DNA of 63,800 bases. It comes from Rhodobacterales bacterium. GTDB lineage: Bacteria; Pseudomonadota; Alphaproteobacteria; Rhodobacterales; Rhodobacteraceae. The notes under the pieces are model-generated. The model worked only from the letters and a program-made list of their open reading frames with translations. It did no database searches and had not been told where the DNA came from. The position numbers were made by a program, and so were the translations under genes. Of the stretch, positions 53,856-62,956 are shown piece after piece (the stretch's first letter is position 1; each line of letters starts with the position of its first letter). The DNA lies in contig JAACUH010000064.1 in the NCBI GenBank assembly GCA_009993005.1, forward strand, positions 1 to 63,800. The letters are read 5' to 3'.

Positions 53856-54207
53856 GCTCGTCCGGCTTTCCCGCCGCCAGCGCCAGCACACCACCGAGCC
53901 CCGCCATCGCGATGGGAAACATCGTGGCCAGGTTGAAGCCAAGGGCCACCTGCATCCCCGCCGCCGAGACCAGCAGCAACACCCCGCCCCACAGCGCGCG
54001 CACCTTGGCCATGGCGCCCCCTGCAATGGCCAGGATCGGGCTGCCGATGCTCACCACCTTGACCAGCGTGGGGTTCACAAAGGCGCCGAGATCTGCTGTC
54101 GCCTCGGGCGCAATCTCCATCAACATGGTCCAGCCATAGCTGAAAAATCCCACGACCATGCCGAAAATGCCGGCGATGATGCCCAGAACCAGTGCCGCGT
54201 TACGCAT
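53839..54207 (-). CDS. Small four-helix membrane protein, unknown
   Basis: A 122-residue protein with four membrane segments beginning AALVLGIIAGIFGMVVGFFSYGW. The pattern resembles small DUF4064-type membrane proteins, but I do not assign a family. It overlaps the bufD end tail to tail. Confidence 0.7.
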   Translation of the reverse strand: MRNAALVLGIIAGIFGMVVGFFSYGWTMLMEIAPEATADLGAFVNPTLVKVVSIGSPILAIAGGAMAKVRALWGGVLLLVSAAGMQVALGFNLATMFPIAMAGLGGVLALAAGKPDEPKAHF

Positions 54208-54252
54208 CCCATGCCTCCTGTTGTCGATCCTCAGATAAGGGCTTTCGCGCCG

Positions 54253-54579
54253 CTATCCAAGGAGCACCGCCTGAACATCCCGGCCCCAGCCCTGATACCA
54301 GACGCCATCCGCCTCGATCACCGGGCGTTTCATCAGCGTCGGATGCGCGGCAAGCAGGTCAGCGGGGTCGGCCGCGCGGGCGGCGGCGTCAAGCCCGCGC
54401 CATGTGGTCGAGGCGCGGTTGACCGCCGCATCCCCAAAGGCCGCAAGGATCGCCGCCCGGTCCGCCGCAGCCACGCCATCGGCACGCACATCGATCACCT
54501 GAGGCATATGCCCCGCCGCCCGCAGCGCGCCCAGCGCCTTGCGGCAGGTATCGCAGGTCGCCAATCCGAAGAACCGCAT
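54253..54579 (-). CDS. ArsC/Spx family protein (YffB-like)
   Basis: A 108-residue thioredoxin-fold protein of the arsenate reductase-like family. The N-terminal ATCDTCRKAL holds a CxxC pair, and HPTLMKRPVIEADGVWYQGW is the family C-terminus. The AGGGGCG before ATG at 54579 supports that start. Family members of this type are often not arsenate reductases, and no ars genes are nearby. Confidence 0.88.
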   Translation of the reverse strand: MRFFGLATCDTCRKALGALRAAGHMPQVIDVRADGVAAADRAAILAAFGDAAVNRASTTWRGLDAAARAADPADLLAAHPTLMKRPVIEADGVWYQGWGRDVQAVLLG

Positions 54580-54736
54580 GATCGCCCCTTTTTTGTGCAC
54601 CCGCCCGTCACAGGTCACGCTGCGCGCAATCTTCAATCGCTTGTCATTTGCCTTTTGTAAATACGCTCACATCTTTGCAGCCATGGGGGCGCGCCCGACA
54701 CTCCCCCGAAAGGCAGCGACGTGAAGGAGAAGAACA

Positions 54737-54943
54737 ATGCCCAAGGGCACTGTAAAATGGTTCAACACGACCAAAGGCTATGGCTTTATCGCGCCCGAAG
54801 GCGGCGGCAAGGACATCTTCGTGCATATCTCGGCGGTGGAGCAGGCCGGGATGACCGGCCTTGCCGATGACCAGCCGGTCGAATTCGACCTGATCGAAGG
54901 TCGCGACGGGCGCCAGATGGCGGGCAACCTGCGCAAGGGCTGA
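54737..54943 (+). CDS. Cold-shock domain protein
   Basis: A 68-residue single-domain RNA-binding protein with the RNP motifs KGYGFIAPE and DIFVHISAV. It is preceded by GAAGGAG and about 90 bases of leader after the divergent ArsC-like gene, which could hold the usual regulated 5' leader. Confidence 0.95.
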   Translation: MPKGTVKWFNTTKGYGFIAPEGGGKDIFVHISAVEQAGMTGLADDQPVEFDLIEGRDGRQMAGNLRKG

Positions 54944-55028
54944 CACGACCGGACCCGCACCAAATCTCCCCTTTTCCCCGCGCCTTGGCTGGCCTAGCCT
55001 CAGATTCGACAGGCGCAGGGGGACAGCA

Positions 55029-55907
55029 ATGCAGGGCATGATCGGCATCATCGGCGGCTCGGGCCTCTATGAGATCGCGGGGCTCGAAGGGGCGTCCTGG
55101 GTCAAGGTGGCGACCCCCTGGGGCGCGCCCTCGGACGAGGTGCTGGTGGGCCGGCTCGACGGGGTGCCGATGGCCTTTCTGCCCCGCCACGGGCGCGGCC
55201 ATGTGCATGCGCCGACGACCGTGCCCTATCGCGCCAATATCGACGCGCTCAAGCGGCTCGGCGTGACGGATGTGGTGTCGGTCTCGGCCTGCGGATCGCT
55301 GCGCGAAGGGCTGGCGCCAGGCGATTTCGTGATCGTGGACCAGTTCATCGACCGCACCTTTGCGCGCGAAAAGTCCTTCTTCGGCGACGGCTGCGTCGCC
55401 CATGTGAGCATCGCCAACCCGACCTGCGCCCGCCTGCGCGACGCCTGCGAGGCAGCGGCCCGCGCCGCGGGCGTGACGGTGCACCGTGGCGGCACCTATC
55501 TGGCGATGGAGGGGCCGCAGTTTTCGACGATGGCCGAATCGCGGCTCTATCGCAGCTGGGGCTGCGACGTGATCGGGATGACCAACATGCCCGAGGCCAA
55601 GCTCGCCCGCGAGGCGGAACTCTGCTACGCGACGGTTGCGATGGTCACGGATTACGACTGCTGGCACCCCGACCATGACGCCGTCGATGTGGCGACCGTC
55701 ATCGCCACGCTCACCGGCAATTCGGCCCGCGCGCGCGACATGGTGGCGCGCCTGCCCGGGCTGCTGGGCCCCGCTCTCACCCCCAGCCGCAGCCCCTGCC
55801 CACAGGGCTGCGACCACGCGCTCGACCATGCGGTCATGACCGCCCCTGCGCAACGCGACGGCGGCCTCGTGGCGAAACTGGATGCGGTGGCGGGTCGCGT
55901 GCTGTGA
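55029..55907 (+). CDS. mtnP: S-methyl-5'-thioadenosine phosphorylase
   Basis: Cleaves methylthioadenosine to adenine and methylthioribose-1-phosphate in purine and methionine salvage. Motifs are GIIGGSGLYEI, FLPRHGRGHVHAP, YLAMEGPQFST and MTNMPEAKLAREAELCYA. The length of 292 residues is normal. Its adenine product is the substrate of Apt, encoded two genes downstream, so the pair forms a salvage unit. Confidence 0.96.
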   Translation: MQGMIGIIGGSGLYEIAGLEGASWVKVATPWGAPSDEVLVGRLDGVPMAFLPRHGRGHVHAPTTVPYRANIDALKRLGVTDVVSVSACGSLREGLAPGDFVIVDQFIDRTFAREKSFFGDGCVAHVSIANPTCARLRDACEAAARAAGVTVHRGGTYLAMEGPQFSTMAESRLYRSWGCDVIGMTNMPEAKLAREAELCYATVAMVTDYDCWHPDHDAVDVATVIATLTGNSARARDMVARLPGLLGPALTPSRSPCPQGCDHALDHAVMTAPAQRDGGLVAKLDAVAGRVL

Positions 55908-56593
55908 GGCGTGCGGCGGCGCCCCTGCTGCTGTGCCTCTGGGCCACCACGGCGGCGGCGCAGGACTATATCACGGTGGAGGGTGCGCTCGACGACGACG
56001 CCTTCTACCGCCTGGTGGCCTGCGGCGCGCCACCCGACGGGGTCTGCGCCGACCCGATGGTCCGCTGGCGCCCCGCCGATGCGACGGACCTGCGGGTCGC
56101 CATCACCCAGATCGCCCCGGTCTTTTCCGCCGAACGGCTCCGCGCCTTCGACAAGGCGCTCGGTGCGGCGATCGCCGAGATCAACGCCAGCGGCGCGAGC
56201 CTGCGCCTGCGGCGCGTCACCGCCGCGGCAAACCCGCAGATCACCCTGCATCTGCTCGACATCACCCATGGCCAGCGCATCACCGGGACCGGCCTCATCG
56301 CGCTTGACGGCACCCCGATCGAAGCCGCCCTCGTCCAGGTCTGGTGGGACAGCGACAACTGGCTGACCCGCGGCGCCATCGTCTTTCCGCGCGATGTCGA
56401 AGCGGCCGGCCTGCGCTCGATCATGCTCGAAGAACTGACACAGGGCCTCGGCCTGCTCACCGATATCGACAGCCGCTGGTATGAACGCCGCTCGATCCTG
56501 TCGGAGACCAGCAATGACATGATCCGCCTCGGCGCGCAGGACATCATCGCCCTGCGGCGCCACTATCCTCCACAACCTCAGCAGGGGAACTGA
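55904..56593 (+). CDS. DUF2927 exported protein
   Basis: A 229-residue protein with signal peptide (APLLLCLWATTAAAQ). The body matches DUF2927 (VSRW-like VRWRPADATDLRVAI, HLLDITHGQ, MLEELTQGLGLLTDIDSRWYERRSILSE). The EELTQGLG segment resembles a degenerate metalloprotease site. The start is GTG, overlapping the mtnP stop as GTGA. It lies between mtnP and apt. Confidence 0.88.
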   Translation: MRRAAAPLLLCLWATTAAAQDYITVEGALDDDAFYRLVACGAPPDGVCADPMVRWRPADATDLRVAITQIAPVFSAERLRAFDKALGAAIAEINASGASLRLRRVTAAANPQITLHLLDITHGQRITGTGLIALDGTPIEAALVQVWWDSDNWLTRGAIVFPRDVEAAGLRSIMLEELTQGLGLLTDIDSRWYERRSILSETSNDMIRLGAQDIIALRRHYPPQPQQGN

Positions 56594-56596
56594 CGC

Positions 56597-57130
56597 ATGG
56601 CCCGCACGGTCAAGGACTACATCCGCACGATCCCGGACTTTCCCCATCCCGGGATCATGTTCCGCGATGTCACCACTCTCTTTGGCGACGCGCGCGGCTT
56701 TCGCATGGCGGTGGACCAGTTGCTGCACCCCTTTGCCGGCACCGGCATCGACAAGGTGGCCGGCCTCGAAGCGCGCGGCTTCATCCTTGGCGGTGCGGTC
56801 GCCCACCAGCTCGGCACCGGCTTTGTCCCGATCCGCAAGAAGGGCAAACTGCCCGGGCGCACCATCGAACAGGCCTACACGCTGGAATATGGGCAGGCCG
56901 TGCTTGAACTCCATGAAGATGCCCTGCTGCCGGGCGAACGCGTGCTGCTGGTCGATGACCTGCTCGCCACGGGTGGCACCGCAGAGGCGGGCATCCGCCT
57001 GATCGAGCGGCTGGGCGCCAGGGTGATCGGCTGCGCCTTCGTGATCGACCTGTCCGACCTCGGCGGTCGCAAACACCTCGAGAGCCTCGGCCAGGAGGTC
57101 CACGCGCTCTGCGCCTTTGCCGGGACGTAG
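56597..57130 (+). CDS. apt: Adenine phosphoribosyltransferase
   Basis: Converts adenine and PRPP to AMP. The PRPP-binding motif [16 protein letters not shown], the N-terminal [15 protein letters not shown] and the [12 protein letters not shown] loop are all present. The length of 177 residues is normal. It starts three bases after the DUF2927 stop. Confidence 0.97.
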   Translation: MARTVKDYIRTIPDFPHPGIMFRDVTTLFGDARGFRMAVDQLLHPFAGTGIDKVAGLEARGFILGGAVAHQLGTGFVPIRKKGKLPGRTIEQAYTLEYGQAVLELHEDALLPGERVLLVDDLLATGGTAEAGIRLIERLGARVIGCAFVIDLSDLGGRKHLESLGQEVHALCAFAGT

Positions 57131-57161
57131 CGCCCGGCGGACAGTGCAGACCCTCCGGGGG

Positions 57162-57183
57162 GAGTATTTGGGGCACAAAGAAG
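57162..57183 (+). repeat. Dispersed 22-nt motif, copy 11 (AGAAG type)
   Basis: Begins GAGTATTT, then GGGGC, ending AAAGAAG, preceded by CCCTCCGGGGG. It forms the left member of an inverted pair. Confidence 0.8.
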
Positions 57184-57347
57184 CCGGGCCCTCGTCAGAG
57201 CTTTGCGCGATGCGCCCTGCCCCCTTGTTGCCAGCTAAGGCGTGGCCTTTTCGGCCGGGGACAGGGCGACTTCTCCGCGCAGGGCCATCGGCTCTCCAGC
57301 CTGTGCCTTGCAAACAGGATGCCGCGAATCGGTTAAGAAAACCTTTC

Positions 57348-57369
57348 GCTTCTCTGTGCGAAAAATACT
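57348..57369 (-). repeat. Dispersed 22-nt motif, copy 12 (AGAAG type)
   Basis: On the minus strand: GAGTATTT, ending AGAGAAG, preceded by GCCTCCGGCGG as at copy 3. It is the right member of an inverted pair. Confidence 0.8.
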
Positions 57370-57499
57370 CCCGCCGGAGGCGACTGAACGCGCCAAATAT
57401 GCACGGCTCGTATGTGTTGTTCGCGATCAACAGGCTCTCACTCCCCGGATCGGGGGAGGTCAGCGGCGAGCGGAGCCGGGGCCGGCGCACCGTACGTGC

Positions 57500-58906
57500 T
57501 CAATGTGGCAGAACCGCGCCGGGGTTGAGAATGCCTTCGGGATCGAGTGCGGCCTTCAGCGCGCGCATCATTGCGAGCCGCGCGGGGTCGCTGTAGCGCG
57601 CCAGATCCTCGACCTTGAGCCTGCCCACGCCATGTTCGGCGCTCACCGAACCGCCCAGCGCGTGGACGAGGTCATGCACCGCCTGCTTGATCGCCGCCCG
57701 GTCGGCCGCGTGATCCTCGCGCGCACCACCTTTGGGCGGAAAAACATTGTAATGCAGGTTGCCGTCGCCCAGATGGCCGAAACAATTTATCCGCAGCGGG
57801 CCGAACCGCGCCAGGACACCCGGCGCGCGCAGGATGAAACCGGGCACGTCGCTCAGCGGCAGCGAGATGTCATGCGAGCTTACCGCGCCCACCTTGCGGT
57901 TCGCGGCGGGGATGCTTTCGCGCAGGTGCCAGAGCGCCGCGCGCTGCGTCTCTGACGCCGCGATCACCCCGTCCGTGACGAGGTCGGCCTTTGCCGCGGC
58001 GGCATAGAGCGCCTCCAGCGCCTCTGCCGCATCGAGCCCGCCCGACAGGCCGAGGTCCACCAGCACCATCCATTCGGGAAGCGGGTCCAGCGGAACGCGG
58101 GCCGCGATGCCGGTTTCGGCAATGAAATCCGGCCCTTGCCGGTGGATCAGTTCAAAGGCCGAAATGCCCTCGCCCAACCGCGCGCGCGCCAGCGCCAGCA
58201 GGTCAAGCGCGGCCTGCGGCGATGCGACGGCAAGCAGCGCCGCCGCCACTGACTGCGGTTGCGGCACGACGCGCAGGGCGGCGGCCGTGATGATGCCCAG
58301 CGTCCCCTCGGACCCGATCATCAGGTCGCGCAGGTCATAGCCCGCGTTGTCCTTGCGCAGCCGGCTGAGCCCGTGCCAGACCGCGCCATCCGCCGTCACC
58401 ACCTCGAGCCCGAGGCAGAGCGCCCGCGCATTGCCCCAGCGCAGGACGTTGACGCCGCCCGCATTGGTGGCGAGCAGCCCGCCGATCCGCGCCGACCCTT
58501 CGGAGGCCAGCGAGAGCGGAAAGAGCCGGCCATGCGCGCGCGCCGCCGCCTGCACGGTGGCCAGCACCACGCCCGACTCGGCCACCAGCACATCCTCGCC
58601 CGGATAGACGGCCCTGATCCGCGCCATCCGCTCGAGCGACAGGATCACCGGCACCGGCCCCTCGGTCATGAGTTGCCCGCCGACCAGCCCCGTCCCGCCG
58701 CCATAGGGCACCACGCCGACCCGTGCCTGCGCGCAGGCGCGGACCACGGCGGCGACCTCATCGACCGATCCCGGCGCCACCACCACGCCCCGCCCCTGCC
58801 AGCGGCCGCGCGGCTCGGTCAGATAGGGCGCGGGGTCGCGGAAGGCGGCGGGTGGCAGGATGCCGCGCAGGCACGCCTCAAAGGCGTCGTCGGCTGCATT
58901 CAGCAT
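57500..58906 (-). CDS. FAD-linked oxidase (D-2-hydroxyacid dehydrogenase type)
   Basis: A 468-residue flavoprotein. The PCMH-type FAD domain has YGGGTGLVGGQLM and ATNAGGVNVLRWGNARALCLGLEVV; the C-terminal FAD-oxidase domain ends with INCFGHLGDGNLHYNVFPP and SAEHGVGRLK. It resembles D-2-hydroxyglutarate and D-lactate dehydrogenases. MLNAADDAFEACLRG at 58906 is taken as the start, since the longer frame runs into the upstream gene. The substrate is not decided. Confidence 0.9.
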   Translation of the reverse strand: MLNAADDAFEACLRGILPPAAFRDPAPYLTEPRGRWQGRGVVVAPGSVDEVAAVVRACAQARVGVVPYGGGTGLVGGQLMTEGPVPVILSLERMARIRAVYPGEDVLVAESGVVLATVQAAARAHGRLFPLSLASEGSARIGGLLATNAGGVNVLRWGNARALCLGLEVVTADGAVWHGLSRLRKDNAGYDLRDLMIGSEGTLGIITAAALRVVPQPQSVAAALLAVASPQAALDLLALARARLGEGISAFELIHRQGPDFIAETGIAARVPLDPLPEWMVLVDLGLSGGLDAAEALEALYAAAAKADLVTDGVIAASETQRAALWHLRESIPAANRKVGAVSSHDISLPLSDVPGFILRAPGVLARFGPLRINCFGHLGDGNLHYNVFPPKGGAREDHAADRAAIKQAVHDLVHALGGSVSAEHGVGRLKVEDLARYSDPARLAMMRALKAALDPEGILNPGAVLPH

Positions 58907-58919
58907 CGCGGCACTCCGT

Positions 58920-59504
58920 TCATCCCGCATCCGTCCGGCCGCGCCGGTCATGGCGCAGGTTGGCGTAGAGCACATGGTTGCGCCAGCGCCCGTTGATTTG
59001 CAGATAGCTCTGCGCCACGCCCTCGTATTTGTAGCCGCATTGTTCGAGCAGCCGGCGCGAGGGCGTGTTCTCGGGCAGGCAGCCGGCCTCGATCCGGCTC
59101 AGGTCGAGCGTGGTAAAGGCGTAGTGCACCAGCGCCGTCACCGCCTCGCGCATGTATCCTTGCCGGGCAAAGGGCTGCCCGATCCAGTAGCCGGTGGTGC
59201 CTGCCTGCGCCGGGCCGCGCCGGATATTGTCGAGCGTGATCGCCCCCAGCAGCCCGTCATCGCTGCGCCGGATCAGAAAGAGCGGCACGGCAGAGCCTGC
59301 CGCGATCGACCGCTGCGCCCAATAGACGCGGTTGGTAAAGGATTTCCGGCTCAGGTGATCCTCGGCCCAGGTCGGCTCCCACGGCGTGAGAAAGGCGGCG
59401 GAATCGCGCCGCAACGCGGCCCAGGCGCGATAGTCCCCGTGCAGCGGCGGGCGCAGGATCAGCCGTTCTGTATCGAGCCTCACCTTGCGCCGTGTCAGTA
59501 GCAT
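58920..59504 (-). CDS. GNAT family N-acetyltransferase (RimJ-like)
   Basis: A 194-residue acetyltransferase with the N-terminal LDTERLILRPPLHGDYRAWAALR, typical of the RimJ/RimL group, and an acetyl-CoA loop near QPFARQGYMREAVTALVHYAF. Ribosomal-protein or other N-terminal acetylation is likely. It overlaps the M16 peptidase stop by one base. Confidence 0.9.
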   Translation of the reverse strand: MLLTRRKVRLDTERLILRPPLHGDYRAWAALRRDSAAFLTPWEPTWAEDHLSRKSFTNRVYWAQRSIAAGSAVPLFLIRRSDDGLLGAITLDNIRRGPAQAGTTGYWIGQPFARQGYMREAVTALVHYAFTTLDLSRIEAGCLPENTPSRRLLEQCGYKYEGVAQSYLQINGRWRNHVLYANLRHDRRGRTDAG

Positions 59505-60769
59505 CAGGCGGCGAGCCTCGCCCTCAGCGCGTCGAGCGTCGGCGCATGTTCGGCGGGACCGTAGAGCGCCATGGCCGTGCCCGCCTGCCCCGCCATCCGC
59601 GCGGCAAAGGCGCGCACATCCTGCACGGTCACGGCGTCGATCTTTTCGATGGCCTCGTCGATGCTGGGCACCCTTCCCCAGATCGCCAGCATCCGCGCCA
59701 GCCGTTCGGCCCGGTTCGACGGGCTCTCCAGCCCCATCAGCATCCCCGCCTTCATCTGCGCGCGCGCGCGGGCGACCTCGGCCTCGGTCATGTCCTCGGC
59801 CGACCGGCGGATCTCCTCCATCGTCAGATGCGCCAGTTCGCCAATCTGCTCGGCCGACGTGCCGGCGTAAATCGTCATCATGCCGGTGTCCTCATGCGCA
59901 CCGGCCTGGGCAAAGATCGTGTAGCAGAGGCCACGGTTCTCGCGCACCTCCTGGAACAGGCGCGACGACATGCCGCCCCCCAGCGCCGTCGCATAGATCT
60001 GCGCGGTGAAAATCTCGGGCGCGCGGTAGTCCGGCCCCTCGAGCGCCAGCGCGAAATGCACCTGTTCCAGCGCCTTGACCTCGCGCCGTTCGCCGCCCTG
60101 CCAGCGCGCAGGCTGGATCAGCGCAGGCTGCGCGATCGGGCTCAGATGGCCAAAGAGCCCCTCGGCCGCGCGACAGATCGCGTCGTGATCGACCGCACCG
60201 GCGGCGCAGAGCACCATCTGCCCCGGCCCGTAATGCTCGCCCACAAAGGTCGCAAGGTCAGAGCGGCCAAAGGCGCTGACCCGCTCGGCCGGGCCCAGGA
60301 TCGTGCGGCCCAGGGGCTGGTCGGGATAGGCCACCTCTTGCAGCCAGTCGAACACGATGTCGTCGGGCGTATCGAGCGCCTGCCCGATCTCCTGAAGGAT
60401 CACGCCACGCTCGACCTCGATCTCGTCCTCGGCAAAGAGCGGATTGAGCAGGATATCGGCGATCACGTCCAGCGCCAGCGGCACATCGGCCTCGAGCACG
60501 CGGGCGTAATAGGCCGTCATCTCGCGCGAGGTATAGGCGTTGATATAGCCGCCCACATCCTCGATCGCCTCGGCGATGGCGAGCGCAGAGCGCGTCGCGG
60601 TGCCCTTGAAGGCCATATGTTCGAGGAAATGCGCGATGCCGTTCTGCTCGACCCGTTCATGGCGCCCACCGGCCAGCACCCAGATCCCGATGGAGGCGGA
60701 TTTGAGCCCCGGCATGGTCTCGGTCGCGATACGAAAGCCGTTGGGCAGGGTGTGCAGTCTGACGTTCAA
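59504..60769 (-). CDS. M16 family zinc peptidase (mitochondrial processing peptidase-like)
   Basis: A 421-residue M16 peptidase. The inverted zinc motif HFLEH (GIAHFLEHMAFKGT) and the downstream glutamate in EIEVERGVILQEIG are intact, so it should be catalytically active. The C-terminal half has the second homologous domain (LGGGMSSRLFQEVRENRGLCYTI). It overlaps thrC by four bases, an arrangement common in alphaproteobacteria. Confidence 0.94.
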   Translation of the reverse strand: MNVRLHTLPNGFRIATETMPGLKSASIGIWVLAGGRHERVEQNGIAHFLEHMAFKGTATRSALAIAEAIEDVGGYINAYTSREMTAYYARVLEADVPLALDVIADILLNPLFAEDEIEVERGVILQEIGQALDTPDDIVFDWLQEVAYPDQPLGRTILGPAERVSAFGRSDLATFVGEHYGPGQMVLCAAGAVDHDAICRAAEGLFGHLSPIAQPALIQPARWQGGERREVKALEQVHFALALEGPDYRAPEIFTAQIYATALGGGMSSRLFQEVRENRGLCYTIFAQAGAHEDTGMMTIYAGTSAEQIGELAHLTMEEIRRSAEDMTEAEVARARAQMKAGMLMGLESPSNRAERLARMLAIWGRVPSIDEAIEKIDAVTVQDVRAFAARMAGQAGTAMALYGPAEHAPTLDALRARLAA

Positions 60770-62154
60770 TGCCTGATCCGTTCCAAGATGACCCGTTGCA
60801 GGGCGGCAAGGTCGTTTGGCACCCGCGTCACCCGTTCCGACCGGCTATACAGGTCGGCCATGCGCGATGGAAGGGGGGGGCGGATACCTGTCGCCGCCTC
60901 GACCGCATCGGGAAACTTGGCCGGATGCGCGGTGGCGAGCGTCACCATCGGCACCGCCCCCAGATGCGCCTGCGCCACATGCACGCCAACGGCGGAATGC
61001 GGGCAGAGAAGCTCGCCCGTGCTGGCCTGAACGGCGCGGATCGTGGCGGAGGTCTCCTCCTCGGACGCGCGGCCAGAGGCGAAACCGGCGCGCAGCCAGT
61101 CGATGGCACCCTGGCTGATGTCGAACGCGCCGTCGCGGCGCAGCGCCTCCATCTGCCCCGCCACCACCGCGCCGTCGCGGCCATAGGCGTCAAAGAGCGC
61201 GCGCTCGAAATTGGAGGAAACCTGGATATCCATCGACGGGCTGATCGAGGCGCGCACGCCCTTCTTCTCCTGACGGCCCGTTTGCAGCGTGCGGTGCAGG
61301 ATGTCGTTCTGGTTGGTGGCGATCACCAGCCGGTCGATCGGCAACCCCATCGCACGGGCGATATGGCCGGCATAGATGTCGCCGAAATTGCCCGTAGGCA
61401 CAGTAAAGCTGACGCGGCGCTGCGGCGCACCCAGCGTCACGGCGGCCGCAAAGTAATAGACCACCTGCGCCAGCACCCGCGCCCAGTTGATCGAGTTCAC
61501 CCCCGCAAGCCGCACCCGGTCACGAAAGGCGAAATCGTTGAACATGTCCTTGAGCGCGGCCTGGCAATCGTCGAAATCGCCATCCACGGCGAGCGCATGG
61601 ACATTGTCCTCGACCGGCGTCGTCATCTGCCGGCGCTGCACCTCGGACACCCGGCCATGCGGGTAAAGGATGACCACATCGACATTGGCAAGGCCCCTAA
61701 ACGCCTCGATCGCAGCCGACCCCGTGTCGCCACTGGTGGCCCCCACGATGGTGATCCGCGCGCCCGACCGCGCCAGCGCCGCCTGGAACATCTGCCCGAT
61801 GAGCTGCATGGCAAAGTCCTTGAAGGCCAGCGTCGGCCCGTGGAACAGCTCGAGCAGGAAATGGTTCGCGTCGAGCTGCACCAGCGGCGCGCGCGCGGGA
61901 TGGGTAAAGCCCGCATAGGCCGCGTCGATCAGCGCGCGAAACGCCGCATCGTCAAAGGTGTCGCCGACAAAGGGCCGCATGACGCGAAACGCGACCTCTT
62001 CATAGCGCAGCCCGGCCAATGCGGCGATGGCCTCCGGCGTCATCTGCGGCACCGTGGCGGGCACATAAAGCCCCCCATCGCGCGCAAGGCCCGTCATCAT
62101 CGCCTGCTCAAAGCTCAGCACGGGCGCCGCCCCACGGGTCGAGACATAGTGCAT
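60766..62154 (-). CDS. thrC: Threonine synthase
   Basis: PLP enzyme converting O-phosphohomoserine to threonine. It begins MHYVSTRGAAPVLSFEQAMMTGLARDGGLY, and the PLP lysine is in LAFKDFAMQLIGQM. ATSGDTGSAAIEAF and VPTGNFGDIYAGHIA bind the phosphate. The length of 462 residues fits the long bacterial/fungal type. It follows surf1 by three bases. Confidence 0.97.
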   Translation of the reverse strand: MHYVSTRGAAPVLSFEQAMMTGLARDGGLYVPATVPQMTPEAIAALAGLRYEEVAFRVMRPFVGDTFDDAAFRALIDAAYAGFTHPARAPLVQLDANHFLLELFHGPTLAFKDFAMQLIGQMFQAALARSGARITIVGATSGDTGSAAIEAFRGLANVDVVILYPHGRVSEVQRRQMTTPVEDNVHALAVDGDFDDCQAALKDMFNDFAFRDRVRLAGVNSINWARVLAQVVYYFAAAVTLGAPQRRVSFTVPTGNFGDIYAGHIARAMGLPIDRLVIATNQNDILHRTLQTGRQEKKGVRASISPSMDIQVSSNFERALFDAYGRDGAVVAGQMEALRRDGAFDISQGAIDWLRAGFASGRASEEETSATIRAVQASTGELLCPHSAVGVHVAQAHLGAVPMVTLATAHPAKFPDAVEAATGIRPPLPSRMADLYSRSERVTRVPNDLAALQRVILERIRH

Positions 62155-62157
62155 CGG

Positions 62158-62826
62158 CTAGTCCTTTCTGCCGTCCCGCGCCATGCGCAGGACGAAAAAC
62201 ATGCTCATGACCGCCCAGACGACGGCCAGCGAAAACCAGGTGATCGCATATTCCCGGTGGTCATTGCGCACCAGCGCCCCGTCGATCGGCAAGGGCTGCA
62301 CACCCAGATCGGCCCCCTCGAGGCTGCGCACCACGATCAGCACCGGCTCGGTCGCCAGCGCCTGCGCCATCGCGGGCACGTCGCGGGCAAACCAGATGTT
62401 GGCGGGGTCGGGCGGCGGGGTGAAACGGTCGGTCTCCTGCGGCCAGTGCAGGTTGCCGGTGAGCGTCACCTGCGCCGCGGCGCGGGCGATATCCTTGTCG
62501 GCCTGCGGCACAAAGCCCAGATCGGCCATCATCCGGCGGTCCCCGGTGTCGATCTCCGCGATCACGCGGTAGCCCGGCTCACCCTCCGAGGTGAGCACAT
62601 GCACCTCCCGCCCGGTCAGCCGGCCCTCGGCCGTCACGGCGAGATAGCGATCCGCCTCGGGCTCGGGCGAGGCCGGCACCGCCACCGGCGCCGCCCCGAT
62701 CTTCGCCTCGATCCGCGCGATCAGCGCCTCCTTCTGGCCCAGCCGCTGCACCTGCCAGACCCCGAGCGCCACCAGAATGCCGACGCCGATCACCCCCATC
62801 AGCACCGGAAAGATCAGCCTGCGCAT
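62158..62826 (-). CDS. SURF1 family cytochrome oxidase assembly protein
   Basis: A 222-residue protein with two membrane segments, at residues about 5-25 and 198-216, flanking a periplasmic domain. GVWQVQRLGQKEALIARIEA, ADLGFVP and EYAITWFSLAVVWAVM are typical. SURF1 inserts heme a into cytochrome oxidase, which fits its place next to coxC. Confidence 0.95.
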   Translation of the reverse strand: MRRLIFPVLMGVIGVGILVALGVWQVQRLGQKEALIARIEAKIGAAPVAVPASPEPEADRYLAVTAEGRLTGREVHVLTSEGEPGYRVIAEIDTGDRRMMADLGFVPQADKDIARAAAQVTLTGNLHWPQETDRFTPPPDPANIWFARDVPAMAQALATEPVLIVVRSLEGADLGVQPLPIDGALVRNDHREYAITWFSLAVVWAVMSMFFVLRMARDGRKD

Positions 62827-62890
62827 CGCGCCCCTTTCAACGTTCAGCGCGCGCGGCCGGAACCACGCGCGCCTTGCAGCTTCCTTGCAG

Positions 62891-62912
62891 CTTCTCTGTG
62901 CAAAAAATACTC
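62891..62912 (-). repeat. Dispersed 22-nt motif, copy 13 (AGAAG type)
   Basis: On the minus strand: GAGTATTT, then GC, ending AGAGAAG. It lies between coxC and surf1, in the same direction as both genes. Confidence 0.8.
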
Positions 62913-62956
62913 ACTCATGTCGCCCGCCGCCCGGGGTCACCCCCGGGGCAAAGGCG

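Larger units (their letters stand above)
57131..57499. other. 369-bp intergenic region with inverted 22-nt motifs
   Basis: No gene is seen between the convergent apt and FAD-oxidase genes. The region holds two copies of the 22-nt motif in opposite orientation, with 164 bases between them that show no coding pattern. Confidence 0.6.

Noticed and set aside
54253-54579. Arsenic resistance gene
   Set aside because: The ArsC/Spx family is broad and no arsR, arsB or acr3 gene is adjacent, so no resistance function is claimed.
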